NCBI GenBank assembly: GCA_003290165.1
Contig: QNQO01000200.1
Location: forward strand, 496,001-560,000
Reading direction: 5' to 3'
From: Berberis thunbergii
Taxonomy: Eukaryota; Streptophyta; Magnoliopsida; Ranunculales; Berberidaceae
Length of the DNA stretch: 64,000 bases
Position numbers and translations under genes: made by a program. The stretch's first letter is position 1, and each line of letters begins with the position of its first letter. The notes below the pieces were generated by a model, which saw only the letters and a program-made list of their open reading frames with translations, did no database searches and was not told the DNA's origin. Below, one piece after another: positions 34,071 to 47,935 of the stretch.

Positions 34071-37000
34071 GAAAAAATGGTTGTCCCTAGTTCAAGCCGA
34101 ACCCAAGCCTTTGCCTCACGAGTTGACATGACCGCTTAACTTCGGAATGAACGAGCTGTAACCTCTTAACAATTCGTGTTGGGCTCGGCCAGAAACACAA
34201 AAGTGGAACTTAAGTCCAACCCCTACACCTCGGGCTTCATGTCTTGGGCTAGAAATACAAAACTGGAGTTGATGCGACTTCTGGTTCCAAGATTATTCCA
34301 AAATGACCCTAAACTCGATCATCAAACCAGGTTTTGGCGATCGAAGCCCCTAGAGTTTAATAATTCAAGAAGATTATCTCATAATACTAGATGAAGTCTG
34401 CCCTACCACAAACCAATCATTCATATAACCAAAATGAAAATATTAGTCAATTCATCGATTGACTCTTTTCGATGAATGTGGATGATGTACCAGGCAATCA
34501 ACACTGTAAGAAGTAGGGCGCAAACATATCGAGCATATCGTGCAATGTGGAAGCACCCCACCATGTGAAATTTGGCATCTCTCATACCTTAGGCCACTCT
34601 AATAACTCACTCAAAATTCATGGATTCATTGCACACATCTTCGAAATTGTAATCAATAATTTTTTGTCACTTTTGAAGATACTCTCCAGCCCAATAATCC
34701 CATCTCCATGCAGTGGGGATAAAAAGTTTGTGTTTTAGGCCCCACCCTCTCTCTGTATTCCAATTGATAGCTAGGCTGATGATCGAAGATACGATCTCAG
34801 GAATCAGGATACTCTCATTCCATGATCCTGTAGCTCTCCACTATAAGATTATTTAGTTAACCTAGTATGCGGTGTACCAGCTGAGTTGATAGAGGTGTGC
34901 AGATGTAATCACACATTACAGATTCAAACTTGACCGCAGTATGGAGTGAAGAGGGTAGGGTATATATATATATACTCTAAATTCATGTTATTTCCATTAC
35001 TGGTTCTAGTTAAGTAATTGACTTTCCACTCCTTGATAGTTCAGATTGGTTCTTAACAATTGATATATATTAGAACCAACAGACTAACCCTAATTTTCAC
35101 TGTTCTCACCCTTTAATGGCCAAACCCTGCAGTCATTTTGTAGCGCAAATTTGTACACGACCTTTGAATATCAGTACCCACATACAAGAGTTCATCACAA
35201 TGCGATTACCATCCTTGCCTGCGCATAAAATGAATAATGAAGCTAGCAGCTAGCTAGATTGCTTGCAAGATCCACTCAGACTATATCAAGAAAAATCTCC
35301 AGCAATGGTGATGATGACATGAATGGAGGAAAGAAAGGGATCCATGTTGCCTATTGGCCGGATGCTCCAAAATAGCACCAATTCAGGGTCAGCTTTTTCG
35401 AGGGTGCATCCTCTCCTCATCTGGTTAATGGCTGGAGCTGCTGGACCCATACAAGGCCACATTTGGGCACGCTTCTATCTTCTTAGTTAGATGTGCCCAA
35501 TTTGGCTCACTCACTCTCTCAATATCCCTCATCAATTTATAAAAAATGGGATGACTTTTTGAGTCAAAAGGCAAGAGAAACAACAAAATATCTTCATTTA
35601 CTAGAAGGGGGCAAAGAATTCAAATCATTGGTGTATTGATTGAGTGAAAATGGCATGCATGGAATAAGTCTAAGATGGCAAATGTCCAAAGAGATGGGAT
35701 AATACACATATGCCCTTTCTGGGGCACATGAAATTGTTCCTTTTTTTTTTTTTTTCGCAATGTCACATATTTTGTGGTGGATGGCATTGTATCTCCAAGA
35801 TTCAAACCCTGCTATTGACATATTACAGTTCTAGAATCCATAAAAACTCAGTTTATCTATTAAAAGAAGAAAACTTGCACATCAAAGTCCTTTATAATAA
35901 AACTCGATAGAGTATTAATCATGCTTGCATTGTTTCATCACATTCAACCATATCTAATGCTACATCACAAAATTAGTCATGCAACTTGCAATATCTCTTT
36001 TGACTTATCTTTTCTTGTTCATAATCATGGAGAAGTGTTGCAGACCTCATGACCTGGAGAGAATGTGATGAGCAATGGTAACATGGGGTTTAGAAATTCA
36101 GTCAATACAGAATCTGCACTCCTCATATGCGGATGGATAGATTTTCAAGCTTCAAGCAACTCAATATAGATCCTCCTCTATCCACTTTATGATCCAATAT
36201 TCATGACTACAGCACTCTACTGTTTTTGTTTGTTTGTTTGCACCTTCCAAGTCAAGGTTGTCTGATAAGTTTGATAGATTTCTTCTGTTGTGATTTAAGC
36301 TGACATTTCTTGCAAATGAGCTACAAAACGTTCTATAGAAAGGGCATTCAGTTCAATGCTTTATGCTCTTAATGTGGTAAATGCATGTGTGCTTATAGGA
36401 TAAGGCATATATCACTTTATGTATTTTCTTATATAGGGATTAGACACAATGGATAAACCCACTACCTCACGCCCTGTTTTTATATTTTGTTCTAGTAGTT
36501 AACACCTTAATTGTGTATATCACCATCGGATGTTGATAATGACAAAGAAATCTCGCCAATAACAAATTCAAAGGTCTACTCCTAATGCTGGCTTTGATCG
36601 TGATCGTGACTCGTTGACGTAGCTTGTACCAATCTGTCAGTCGCTATTTTTATTTTTAATTTTATTTTTGGAAGATTTTATTTAGGTAAGGAGTTTGATT
36701 ATACCCTGTAAAGCATTTTTGATAATACATTTATTAAAAACCCTACTCATTCTTAAAAAAAAAAAATGGTGGATCGAAAGATAAAAGTCGAAATGGATAA
36801 CAGAGCACAAAATATTTTTAAAACATATCAAGTAAAAAAAAAAAGAATAGTTTTCTAGATATAGGGACACAAGGTGTTCACTTGGCAATCCATAATTGGG
36901 TATAAAAGAGTGTTCATAATCATAATCATGATTATTTTAGTGGGGTCTTTTCATCTTAAGTAATCTTTTGAAAAAACTTTGCATGTGGCCTCCCCAAGTG

Positions 37001-38447
37001 ATCTTACATTCACATTATCAAAACAATCACAATCAATTCTCCGTGCATGTAAGAACCATCAAAACAAATAGGAAACTTTGATTAAGGTTCGCACAAATGG
37101 CCTAATACCATCCAAGAAAGCCCTAACCAATAGGTTTCCATATGTTCCATTGTTCGACAAATCCATTGGTACATGAAAACCCAACACATTATTCTCCATG
37201 GACATTGACCTAATATCGCAAACCCTTTCATCAACTTCTAAAAATGGAGTAAATCGCCACAAAAATCAACAACTATATAGTAAGAAATATTCTTTTTGGT
37301 TGGCTTTACGCCTATAAAACACAACAAAAATGTACCATTTGGTGCTGATGTATCACCAACTCAACCATATAACTCATAACAAGTGTCCTCTAAATGGATA
37401 TGAAGAAGATCCTCAACAGATTTCCTCGTTCGCACATGAGTTGACATTATCGATTCGATTATCGACAAGTGTCCTACACTAGGGGGTGGGGCGAAAAAAA
37501 TAGGATTTTAGCTCATGTTCGTTTCTTTCCAATCTGCATGATTTTTCAGGGTTAAAGTGGAACACTTTCTTCAAACAGCCATGGCAAAGGAAAAGAAATG
37601 TAGTAACTTTAGCAGATTTAAGAGTACAACTGTGAAGGAGGAGTGTGACAGTCCTACAATGTCTCAGGTTTCTATCAAAGGCAATAATGTTTTGGGTCAT
37701 TATTAAATCAATTGCTATCTTTCATGGTTGTTTCATGTACTCCATGCAATTGTCTATGACAAATTAATAATACAATCACGTTGTTCATGAATCTCTCTCT
37801 CACTATATCTAGTGCGGTGTAGACTCACTCTAGATACATCGATATTCTATTAAGGCGACCATGCGTTTTACGTGCATCAATATTCAGTACTTTTTTATTT
37901 TTATTTTATTATAATAATTTAATAATAATAAAAATTATTGTTTAATTTTTAAACAAAATAATTATATGTGATTTTAAGGGTTTATGTATAGTTTATAAAT
38001 AAATTAAGGACTTCAAATAATTAATGTTAGGGGTATAGGTATAAGTAGTTTGAGAATGGCTGATTTTGAATGTAAAAGTATGATATATGGAGAGCAAAAT
38101 GAGAAATCCCAAAATTAGATGTAAAACTTTTTTTTATAACTTATAGATAATTGGAGGGCTTCAAATAAATTATATTAGAGATTTATGTATAATTAATAAA
38201 TATTTACGGTTGCTAATTTTAATTGTAAATAGTGTAACTTTGGGAGGGTAAATAATAAAAATGTATAATAGGCAAAAGTGTTTTTCATTTGAATGACACA
38301 AAAACCATTTTTAACTTTAACCTACTTTTTAATTTTAATTGTAAATAGCACAGAGTTGGGAGGGTAAAATTTGAAAGAAAATTTAGAATTGAAGACATAT
38401 ACCGGGAAACTTTAGTTATATTGTTCATATATATTTGCTCCTTTGGC
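34071..38447. other. Gene-poor intergenic DNA
   Basis: No gene recognised. A loose 60-bp tandem duplication lies at about 34190-34270 (GGGCT-GGCTAGAAAYACAAAA). A short poly-T (35742-35755), a TATATA run (34962-34973), and AT-rich stretches at 37880-38400. Open frames such as 37059-37262 (minus) and 37479-37700 (minus) match no family I know and have no splice or promoter context. Confidence 0.55.
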
Positions 38448-39590
38448 AATTTAAAACATTCATTTCCCCCAAATTTTGCTTCTTATCCCATGATAGCTTT
38501 GCAAGACTTGGGGTAGATGATATATATGTTACTACTATGTTTTGATATCCATAAAAACTTTGTGTGCATGCCCCTAAATAAATACAAAAATATTGATTTA
38601 TGATTCTGTATGGCAAAAATGTACGAGATCAATAAGTAAAGGCTTAACAACAGACCCAAGTTCTAGCTAATAAATTGGGTGATTAAGTTGGGATCGATAC
38701 CAAGCAATCTGAATTTCGAAATATAATGAATGTTCATGTATATTAGGGTGTGTTTGGTTGCATAGAAACTTATGTCATGAGAATTCATGAGGGGACCCCT
38801 ACATTTTAGGCTAAATTGATGTATCACTTTATATCCATAATTTGATTTTGTGATCAATGGTGAAAATGGAAATCACATGAACATAAGAATCCCACATCTT
38901 GGTCCCCCAAGACATGCGATTCATATGTTCATGGGACTTCTATTCGCACCATTGATCACAATATAAAATGATGGATTTGAGTGATACATCAAATTAACCT
39001 AAAATGTAGGAGTCCTCTCATAAATTTCCATAACAAAGAATTCTATGCAACCAAACATATCCTTAATGGAAAAACTTGACATCATAATGTAAGAATGCAA
39101 TTTTCGCCATTTCATATGTTCCTGATATGTGTGAGCTGAGCAAGCATGAGGTTAATCGCATGGGAACAATGCCAAATTTTTATTTTTACTTTTTGTTTTC
39201 ATTGACATGGTAATAAAATCACATGTAGCTATCCATGGTATTTGACGCACAATCTGATTTTGGATGGTGACGCCTTCAAGATCGAGGAAATCCCTAAATC
39301 AGGGAATATGCAATGCATTGAAAAATTAAAGACAACTCACTCCATGATTACAGTGATCATCACCATCATCTTTAAGAATTTACCTAAATTATAGATTTGG
39401 GGATGAATGATTTGTGATCTGTCCCTAAACTTTCCGTAATGTTCGATGGGATGGTCGGATTTATTAGTATTTATTTAGTTTACAGCTCAACATGAGTATT
39501 AGCTAATTGAAAGTGACTTACTATAATATCACCAAGACTTTCATCATGATTGCTCTTTGGATATGCTACTATTTATCTTTTGTTTTCATC
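38448..39590. repeat. Duplicated block X, copy 1 (contains a MITE)
   Basis: Matches 45257-46085 throughout (for example AGCTTTGCAAGACTTG, GGTGATTAAGTTGGGA, GATTTTGGATGGTGACGCC), with about 5% differences and small indels. The only large difference is the MITE at 38746-39062 and its 3-bp duplication. Non-coding. Confidence 0.92.
38746..39062. mobile_element. PIF/Harbinger-like MITE, copy 2, with TTA duplication
   Basis: 317 bp. Left end GGGTGTGTTTGGTTGCAT; right-end complement GGATATGTTTGGTTGCAT. Flanked by TTA on both sides (38743-38745 and 39063-39065). Same family as 16984-17313. The paralogous block at 45257-46085 has a single TTA and no element. Confidence 0.93.
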
Positions 39591-39714
39591 AGAATTGTTA
39601 CGATACGATTCATAGAGTATTATATTATCTACTCTGATCTCAAGGTCCACATGACTTTAAAATGCGTAGTACTTTATAGATCCAACTTCGTACATATATA
39701 ACACATTCCATTCC

Positions 39715-41300
39715 TTCACCTAGACGATGTGGAGCTATAATCTTCCCTTGATAGTTCGCCCAACCCATCTTGAGATCCATGGGTCTATTGAACTTTGCCA
39801 TCATGGCCCTCTCCCGCAACCTCCCCTTCAGGTCCGCCCACATAAGGGTATCACATACCTTCCCAAAAGCGTCAACCGCAAACACACCAAAAGATCCCTG
39901 CTGTGTAGATGAGAAGAAACAAGCATCGTAAGACACAATAATCATATCAGAGGGAAGAGTGAAAGAGAGAGGTCTGGATCTAGAGTTCAGTGTGTGATCC
40001 CTAGCAACCCTAAGTTGATCATGGAAGATGTGAACTCTGGAAGTTTGGTCCGTAGAAAGAGGGTGAGGGGAAGGGATACTACTAGGGTCAAGACTGGTGT
40101 TATGGCGGGTTGGGATGATACAAGTAGCATTTTCAATGACATGATGTAAGGAAGTGGTTTGATCAGTTTGAAGACGGGTTTGAGGGTTAAAGAACCACTG
40201 TTTTTGCCATTTTGACCAAGTATGTTTGACGAGATGGATAAATTTCTCGGAGGAGAATTTGTGTGATCGAAAGATCATGTCATTTTGAAGGTGCTAGATA
40301 GTAAAGATGACAGCCACAAATTGAGATAGCATCTCATCCCGAGTGAGGGGGTGTGCGGCCACAGTTTCCCAAATAAAATTAAGGAACACACTAGCAGAGT
40401 GGTTCAAAAGTTCGACTCTTCCCCAATTAAGAGAAAGATATTGGATCACAGGGCATAGAAAGAAGAGGTGAGCGACATCCTCAATCTGGTTATGACAGAA
40501 AATGCAACAATTATCTACTGGAACATGAATCCGAGCTAAGTTGGACAAAGTTGGTAGGAGGTTCTGGGAAAGTTTCCATAAGAAGAGGATAGTCGTAGCC
40601 GGAGCCTTGATCTGCCATAATTCTTTTGAGATTTTATAAGTGAGGAGCATGGCTGAATTTTTGGAAGATGAAGTTTGTAAAGATGAAAGGACAAAAGTTT
40701 TGGTGGCAGTTTTAATAGAAAAAAAGGCCATGTTTATCCGAAGTCCAGATTAAAATATCGGGAGCGATTGAAGGGAGAATGATGATATTCAAAATATCTT
40801 TGGCCTCAGGATGTGAAAACAAAGAATAGATAAGGTCCGCATTCCATTGGGGCCGGTGGTGTACATCCCATATCCACAGGTCCTGGATTGAGGAAATGGA
40901 ATTCGAGAGGACAGGAGGGGCAAGGCATTCGTCCAGTTGAATTAGTTACCCAACAGTCTTTCGATAAATCAATGTCATTTTCTGAACGAATTTGCCAAAG
41001 GAGGTGATGTTTCATCATCTTGGTCGCAGTAAGAATGCCCATCCAGGCAAAAGAGGCGATGTTGGGAGGCTTTGGAAGTTGAAGGATGCCCTTGTTGAAG
41101 AAATAAATGGCTTGAGGCTGTGCAGTACAAGGGTTAAGAGGTTTCACAATGGCTTGCCAAAGGTTTTTTGCTTTAAGAGCGATGTTCTTGAGTCTCGCCA
41201 GCAGGATATTGAGACCACTCAGATGGGCTATTTGTTCCCAAGTACAAAGATGTTTTGCTTTGCCATCTTCACTTGTTGTCCTAGATTTAAACTTGAGAAA
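39715..41300 (-). mobile_element. 5'-truncated L1 LINE fragment, copy 1
   Basis: Minus-strand ORF2 remains: a connector region (GKAKHLCTWEQIAHL, LWQAIVKP), the zf-RVT part (ILFLWKLSQNLLPTLSNLA, CCIFCHNQIEDVAHLFFLC) and the RNase H start (IIVSYDACFFSS). It belongs to the same clade as the LINE at 18610-26038. Frameshifts near 40280 and 40735. The endonuclease and the RT core are absent. Confidence 0.82.
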
Positions 41301-42960
41301 AATGAAATATTCAAATGCCAATGGATTGTATTCTCTACTATCATAAGTTTGAACTTTAAAGAATTATAAATTTGAAGGGAAAAAAATGTAGAAAATAGTG
41401 AATCATATCCTATGTGGTTGACTAAGTATTGAAAAGAACAAGGAGAAAATAAACACAACCAAAGGGGTTGGCAAATTATTTCATTGTGCCCTAAAATAAC
41501 ACCACCTATCCACGAAGACCACCAAATCACTTTTCATGATTCAAAGCATCAAACTTAATATTTAATCTTGAAGCTTAGTCACTAATCAAAATGTGGTCAT
41601 TAGTGTTTCTTGACCACCAAATCAGAGAGGCAGAGAGCCCCTTTTCATGACTTGCAACAATTAAAGCTTTGAAACCCTAGCTAGAAAAATCCATTGTTCT
41701 TTGAATTATTACCACCTTCCACATTCTACTTTGATTTGAATGAATTTTCTGTCCCCTGTTTAGTTTTCAAAAGCCATCTATATGACCAAAGAATGTCATT
41801 TCGCGAAATCTTGTGAAATTTCAATAAAATTTTCAATTTTTTGAAGTTACGAAAAGAAAAAGGGTGAAATTAAAAGGTACATATTTTCGAGGATTTTTTC
41901 GTTAATTTCATTTTTTTCGTAAAAATACAAAACCCAACTACCAAAAATTACATTTTTAGGGTATTTTTTGAAAAATTTTGGAGTTTTTTTTTTCGTAAAT
42001 TTTGGGATTTTTTTTTCGTATTATCAATTCTTCTAATTATTTATTAATTTTTAAAACGCCATCTGATTGTCTAATTATCATTTCTTCTACTTATATATTG
42101 ATTTTTTAAACCACCCCCTGATTTTCGAATTATATATTGATTTCATGTTTGTTTCATTTCTTGGTATTTAGGCTTCATTTAATATGTTTAATAAATTTAT
42201 ATATTTGCATCTATTTTTTTTTCACATTTTCATATACCCTCGAAATTCATTATATATATATTTTATATATCCTCGAAATTTTTACTTTTTTCTTTACATA
42301 CTAAAATATTTCTTAAAATCAGGATACCAAAATGAATTCGAATAACGAAATCACAATCCTTGTATATGACTACTTAATCACCAACCTCACTTTTCAACCA
42401 TGGTTAGGAGGTCGACAGCCTAGAACTTATGCATGTTTGTAGGTTTTACACCTTAAAAGTGCAATGTATCAAATCATAATAATATATATAAAACACACAC
42501 ACACACATGTATAATAGATAATCTATTAATGTTAAATATTTAAGATGATCCACCTAGAAAAAATAAGTATTCTGAATACTTACAAGCACAATTATCGACA
42601 TAATCTGCATATCAACATATGAAGAAAGCATTGAATGAAAGAGAGGTTTCTCGAAGATGAGTTGTAGGAACCCTCAAGTGATTCCATAAAAAAACATAAC
42701 AATGAAATTGTTGCAAACTTGTACATCTCTCTGGTAATAAAAGAGAAGCCTTCAGGATGGATATGTTCGCAAAATTTACATATATAAATATGCTATGGTA
42801 TTTCCTATGCCTTCGGCACAAATTGTTTTGCTTATGAATAGGAAAATGTATGTGATAGAATGAGAATTTTCAACTTTGGCCAGGGGTATTTTAATCTTAC
42901 GCTAATATAAATTTCAGCCAAACACCCCCCCTTCCTCCTCTATGTGATCCGTCATATATT
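41301..42960. other. AT-rich intergenic DNA
   Basis: No gene. Poly-A/T-rich stretch at 41830-42300, a (CA)n of about 8 units at 42495-42510. A 40-bp piece near 41375-41420 (AATGTAGAAAATAGTGAATC) recurs near 47317-47345, another mark of the local duplication. Confidence 0.5.
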
Positions 42961-43696
42961 TATATTTGGGTAAATCTTAGCAGCATTTTATCTCCAACCT
43001 AAAACACCATTCTGATTTGTTATATAAACTAGTGTGGTCCCTGTGTCGGCACGATATGATACTTTTGGATAAAGCTCATGACATGCCAACCTGTCCGTGC
43101 CTGTCACCATGATCATACTAATTTTGTGCAAGAAATTGATTGAAGAACATAAAAGTCACAATGCAAAATCACTCATTTGCAATATAAAATGTATTTCATA
43201 ATTGCCCAACAAATATGAAATTGCACACAACGACAAATACTAAAAAGCACCAAACTTTAAATTTATGTCTACAAATCAAAATAGGTTTAGTAAAAATAAA
43301 TATAAATAAACTTATACTTGAAAATGAGTAATTGAAAGGGGGAGAGATGAAAAAGTGTAAGTGGGGCTTAAAAGAAATTGAAAGATGAAAAATTGAAAGA
43401 GTGTAAGGGATACTGAAATATGATAAATTGTCTAGGATTGTTAGATTTTTAGGTTTGGGTAAATCTCAGTCGTCTTTTATCTCCAACTCAAAAAACCATT
43501 CTGAGCTATAATATAGACTAGGGTACTCCTCGTGTCGTTGACACGATAAAAGTTTAAAACTTGTCAAAACATGATCACCTTTAAGTTTTCATCCTTCATA
43601 CTTACATGCCTAATCACCACCATCAACAATTGAAGAAAATTAAATAAATATCAAATTGTTGGGTATGAGAATCGAATTCATACACTCTTATTGGGG
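42961..43696. repeat. Dispersed short repeat units
   Basis: A motif of about 90 bp (GGGTAAATCTCAG-CG, TTTTATCTCCAAC, CTGATTTGTAATATAGACTAG) occurs near 42966 and 43456, and again at 43833, 44053, 49204 and 49430. Some copies are followed by a tRNA-like B-box on the minus strand (GGGTTTGATTCCC at about 43985-43998). It may be an old SINE or the end of a larger element. Confidence 0.5.
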
Positions 43697-45086
43697 ATTG
43701 ATTGAAGGTAAGACATAAATGTTAACTTTAAGTCTCAACCGTTAGATGAAACGAATCTCAACCATTAGATGAAATTTATCTCTTGGTGCTTTAAGTTTTA
43801 TATGATCTGTTATATTCATATATTTGGGTAAATCTCAACCGTATTTTATCTCCAACCTTAAACACCATTATGATTTGTAATATAGACTAGGGTATTCCTC
43901 GTGCCGTTGGCAAGATACAAGTATAACATGATAAATAGAGTTTAGTCTATTTTAAATATCAAGATAAAAAATATCAAAATATTGGATATGGGAATCAAAC
44001 CCATGCACCCTCAGTGCTTTAAGTTCTATGTCATCCGTTAGATTCTTATAGTTGGATAAATCTCAGTCGTGTTTTATTTCGAACCCCAAACACCATCCTG
44101 ATTTGTAATATAAATAAAGGCTGAGACTTTTTTACAACACCAATTCTCCTCTTTCACATTACCACTCTCACCTTAATTTATGTCTAATACAACCAATATA
44201 AACCCAAAACTGTCAATTCTCAATTTTTTCTTTATTTCTCCCCCTCAATCTCAAGAGTTTCTTTCTAGAACAACAACAATTGCTTTTCTTCCACCGCCAT
44301 CGATGTTGTTGTTGCCGCAACCGCCCCTTATTTATTTCCTCATTCGCCCTCATATCGACCTCTATGAATGGGGAACCCATCGTCATAGTGGGTTAAACTG
44401 GAGCAAAAAATTGTTAGGCCTCGCACAGGCCTCCATGAGGATGGGTTTCCCACTTGCAGAGGTCAACATGAGGGTGGAATGTTTTTTGCTCTCGTCTCAT
44501 CTTCTGTGAGGATTGGTTCCATCCTCGCATAGGTTGAGGTGAGAGTGAAAAATGGGGAGAAGAAAGGAGACGAAAAGGAAAAATTTGGCTCTACTTTGCT
44601 GGTCGCCCTCTCCCTGTTTCGCCCCGTTAATTATCCTGTCCTTTTCCTCACTCCTTAGCTGCAGTATCAGGGTGAAAGATGATAGGATGATAAAAATAAG
44701 TGGGGAGGACAGATGAGGAGATAAATAAGTAGTCGTTGTTTCTGTATTCGAGAAGAGATGTGAAAAAAGGGATGAAAGAGAAAAGTTGAACCCCTTTTAT
44801 TGGGGGTGTCATTTAGCAGGTTAAAAAAAAAGAGTGGTAGCATCGAATAGGGGAATTGGTGGTGTTAAAAATTCCCAACCATAAATAAATAACCTAACAT
44901 AACATGAAGTTGATACTTTGGGGGTGTTTATTTTTGCTTATGAATAGAGTCAGAAGTCTTAATAAGAAGTGAGACACCTTATTCAAGGTGTTTGTTTTCA
45001 TTCTGATAAGAAGTTAAACTTCTGATTGGAGTAAGCAACAGGGAGGTGTTGATCATTTAGCACTTGATGCTAATTTCGTAATGACA
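43697..45086. repeat. Duplicated block R, copy 1
   Basis: Matches 49077-50448 at roughly 90% (for example TTGATTGAAGGTAAGACATA, CGCACAGGCCTCCATGAGGA, TAAATAACCTAACATAACAT). It contains two of the dispersed units and a short open frame (44180-44509) that is broken in the other copy and so is unlikely to be a gene. Confidence 0.9.
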
Positions 45087-45256
45087 ATTGTTGCCCTCAT
45101 CTTTTTAAACAAGTGGAGCTAAATTTTGACAGTCTGCCTTCATTATTTTCACCAAACATTGTCGTTATGCTTACCTTCACAATGACTCGTCAACAGAAAT
45201 AAACTTATCTCGTTTCTCTCTTTCATCTTTGTTTTCTTTCAATGAATTTTTCAAAT

Positions 45257-46085
45257 AATTTAAAACATTCATTTCCCACAAATTTTGCTTCTTATCCCAT
45301 GATAGCTTTGCAAGACTTGTGGTAGATGACATGAATTAGTACTATGTTTGTTCATGGTTTTGATATCCATAAAAACTTTGTGTGCATGCCTCTAAATAAA
45401 TACAAAAATATTGATTTATGATTCTGTATGGCAAAAATGTACCATGAGATCAATAAGTAAAGGCCTAACAACAGACCCAAGTTCTAGCTAATAAATTGGG
45501 TGATTAAGTTGGGAACGATACCAAGCAATCTGAATTTCGAAATATAATGAACATGTATATTAGTGGAAAAAGTCGACATCATATTGTAAGAATGCAATTT
45601 TCGCCATTTGATATATGTTCCTGAGATGTGAGCTGAGCAAGCATGAGGTTAATCACATGGGAACAACACCAAATTTTTATTTTTACTTTTTGTTTTCATT
45701 GACATTGTAATAAAATCACATGTAGCTATCCATGGTATTTGATGCACAATCTGATTTTGGATGGTGACGCCTTCAAGATTGAGGAAAATCCCTAATCATG
45801 GAATATGCAATGCATTGAAACTTTAAGACAACTCACTCCATGAGTACAATGATCATCACCATCAACTTTAAGAATTTACCCTAAATGGTAGATTTGGGGA
45901 TGAATGATTTGTGATCTGTCCCTACACTTTTGTAATGTTCGATGGGATGGTCGGAATTATTAGAATTTATTTAGTTTACAGCTCAACATGCGTATTAGCT
46001 AATTGAAAATGACTGACTATAAAGATCACCAAGACTTTTCATCATGATTGCTCTTTGGATCTGCTACTTTTTGTTTTTTTGTTTA
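45257..46085. repeat. Duplicated block X, copy 2 (empty MITE site)
   Basis: Same sequence as 38448-39590 without the MITE. At the insertion point it reads ATGTATATTAGTGGAAAAA with a single TTA, the state before insertion. Confidence 0.92.
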
Positions 46086-47935
46086 ATTTTTACTTTTATG
46101 TTGGCTAGAGTTATAATTCACTGTTTTATCACTGTTGAAAAAATGAGATTTTTTTAATAGAAAATTGAGCTTTACTATTAAAAAAAATCACAATTTATTA
46201 GGAGGAAAAAGAAGAAGAAGAAGAAATGTTTTAGATTAAAAAAAAATCTTATTTTGCATTCATTATGGGGTAAAGATTCAGGTAAGGAGTTATAAGAATC
46301 AATGTCAAAAGTCTTGTGTATATAAAATAGCAACTAGGGTCGAGAGAGATTGAGACTTGAGAGTAGGCTCCTTCCTCTCAATGTAGGCATTCTGAAAAAA
46401 AGCTCCTCTAATAAGTCCTAACACTTCACACCCTTATCATCTAGTTCTAAATAGTGATGCAACTGCAATAGCACTTATAAAATGGATCGACGCACACTCA
46501 AAAGGTGTCTAGAGTAGAATGAGAGAAAATTTTATTATACAACAAAAATAAGATTATAACAAAAGGTCAATTTGGGTTGTGTACACCTTTTCGAAGATTG
46601 AGGGAAAAAAAATGTAAAATTGAAAGAAAGAAAAAAATGCTATTCAAGAAATGTATACGCGCCAAATTTAGGGCATCATTGATTATGCATCTTTTAAAAG
46701 CCAAAATATACACAATGAAAAGCCATTTTTAGTCCATACTCTTTTGCCCCAAAAGATGACTTCTTTTCTGTACTTTCGAAAGAAACCACTGTATTTTGAC
46801 ACGTGTCAAATTTTCATTGGGACCAATGTGGGCCATTGTCAGTGGGAATTATCGGAATCGAAAAAGAACTGTAAGTGTACAGAGATCCTTTGTGGGGCCA
46901 ACGTATGCTATCTTGGGCTGCGCCCACTTGCAATATACATACGTGGAAGATGATAGGGTGAAATGAAAATGAGTGCCATTTTTTTGTTCCTTATTTCTCA
47001 GGAAATGAAATTTGATTTAGACCATTTTAATTTTGTAGAGCTTCATCCTGTTAGAAACTCGATTGAAAATTCAAGATCTTATACTAGTGAATATGAATAC
47101 GTGTTGTATGTGTTAACGTAAACTGTAATGTGACAACCATGGTATAGGATCGTATGTTTGGCCAGTAACCCTTAAGCCAACAAAATCCTTACAAGTGTTG
47201 ATTTATGGCTAATTATTGAGATAAAACAGGATTACGTGGGATGCTAATGCATTCTATTCTAATATAAGTATGACTTTGAAATTCATAAGAAGGGATTTAG
47301 AGAAAAGACGATTGTAAAATGTAGAAAATAGTGAATCATACGTAGTTGACAAAAACGATCACAAAGAAAAGTATAAAACGAACATCACACAACACCACCA
47401 GTTGCCACTCCTATCAAGAAAATACGTAAGAAGATTCAATAAGTTAAACATGGTTTTCAATACCACGGGTGTTTTGGAATTTATTTTGTTTGGTTTTTTC
47501 AAGCGCCACAACCTAAATTATAAATTTCCCAATGGAATCCTTTCCTACTGGTTTTGCGGGTTTTTTTATAAGTCATGTTGCATATATTAAATATAACTAA
47601 CATGATTGCATAGAATTTGTCCTGTGGTACAAGCCAAAGTATGCACTTCCTGATTAAGAGTTCTAGGAATAAAGTAAGAAGACCAGCCAGACAAACATGA
47701 TAGAAGTGACTGAATACTACAAACTATAGGTAGCCACATCCATCTCAAGTCTTGCCTTTGGTTCCCCATCTCAGAAAGCAAAAGAGAGTGCAAATTCCTA
47801 GAGTCTCATACGTTCAATTTGAATGACCAACTTCGTGCTTGTATAAAAAGAAGAGTTGTTTCAGCAGCAAAACATTCAGCCATGGTACTATTCTGTAACC
47901 CGGCTAGGTATCGTATCAGCCGGTCTAGCACATAA
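46086..47935. other. Gene-poor intergenic DNA
   Basis: No gene recognised. GAA-rich tract at 46200-46225. ORFs at 46744-46953 and 47402-47590 have no family match or splice signals. Confidence 0.5.

Noticed and set aside
35740..35825. B-box-like motif after a poly-T run
   Set aside because: The orientation of the T-run and of the box disagree, so it does not form a SINE.
37059..37262. 67-codon frame on the minus strand
   Set aside because: Protein-like in composition but no family, no flanking exons and no neighbours supporting it.
44180..44509. 109-codon open frame in block R copy 1
   Set aside because: The duplicate at 49.5 kb is broken, the sequence is low complexity and no family is recognised.
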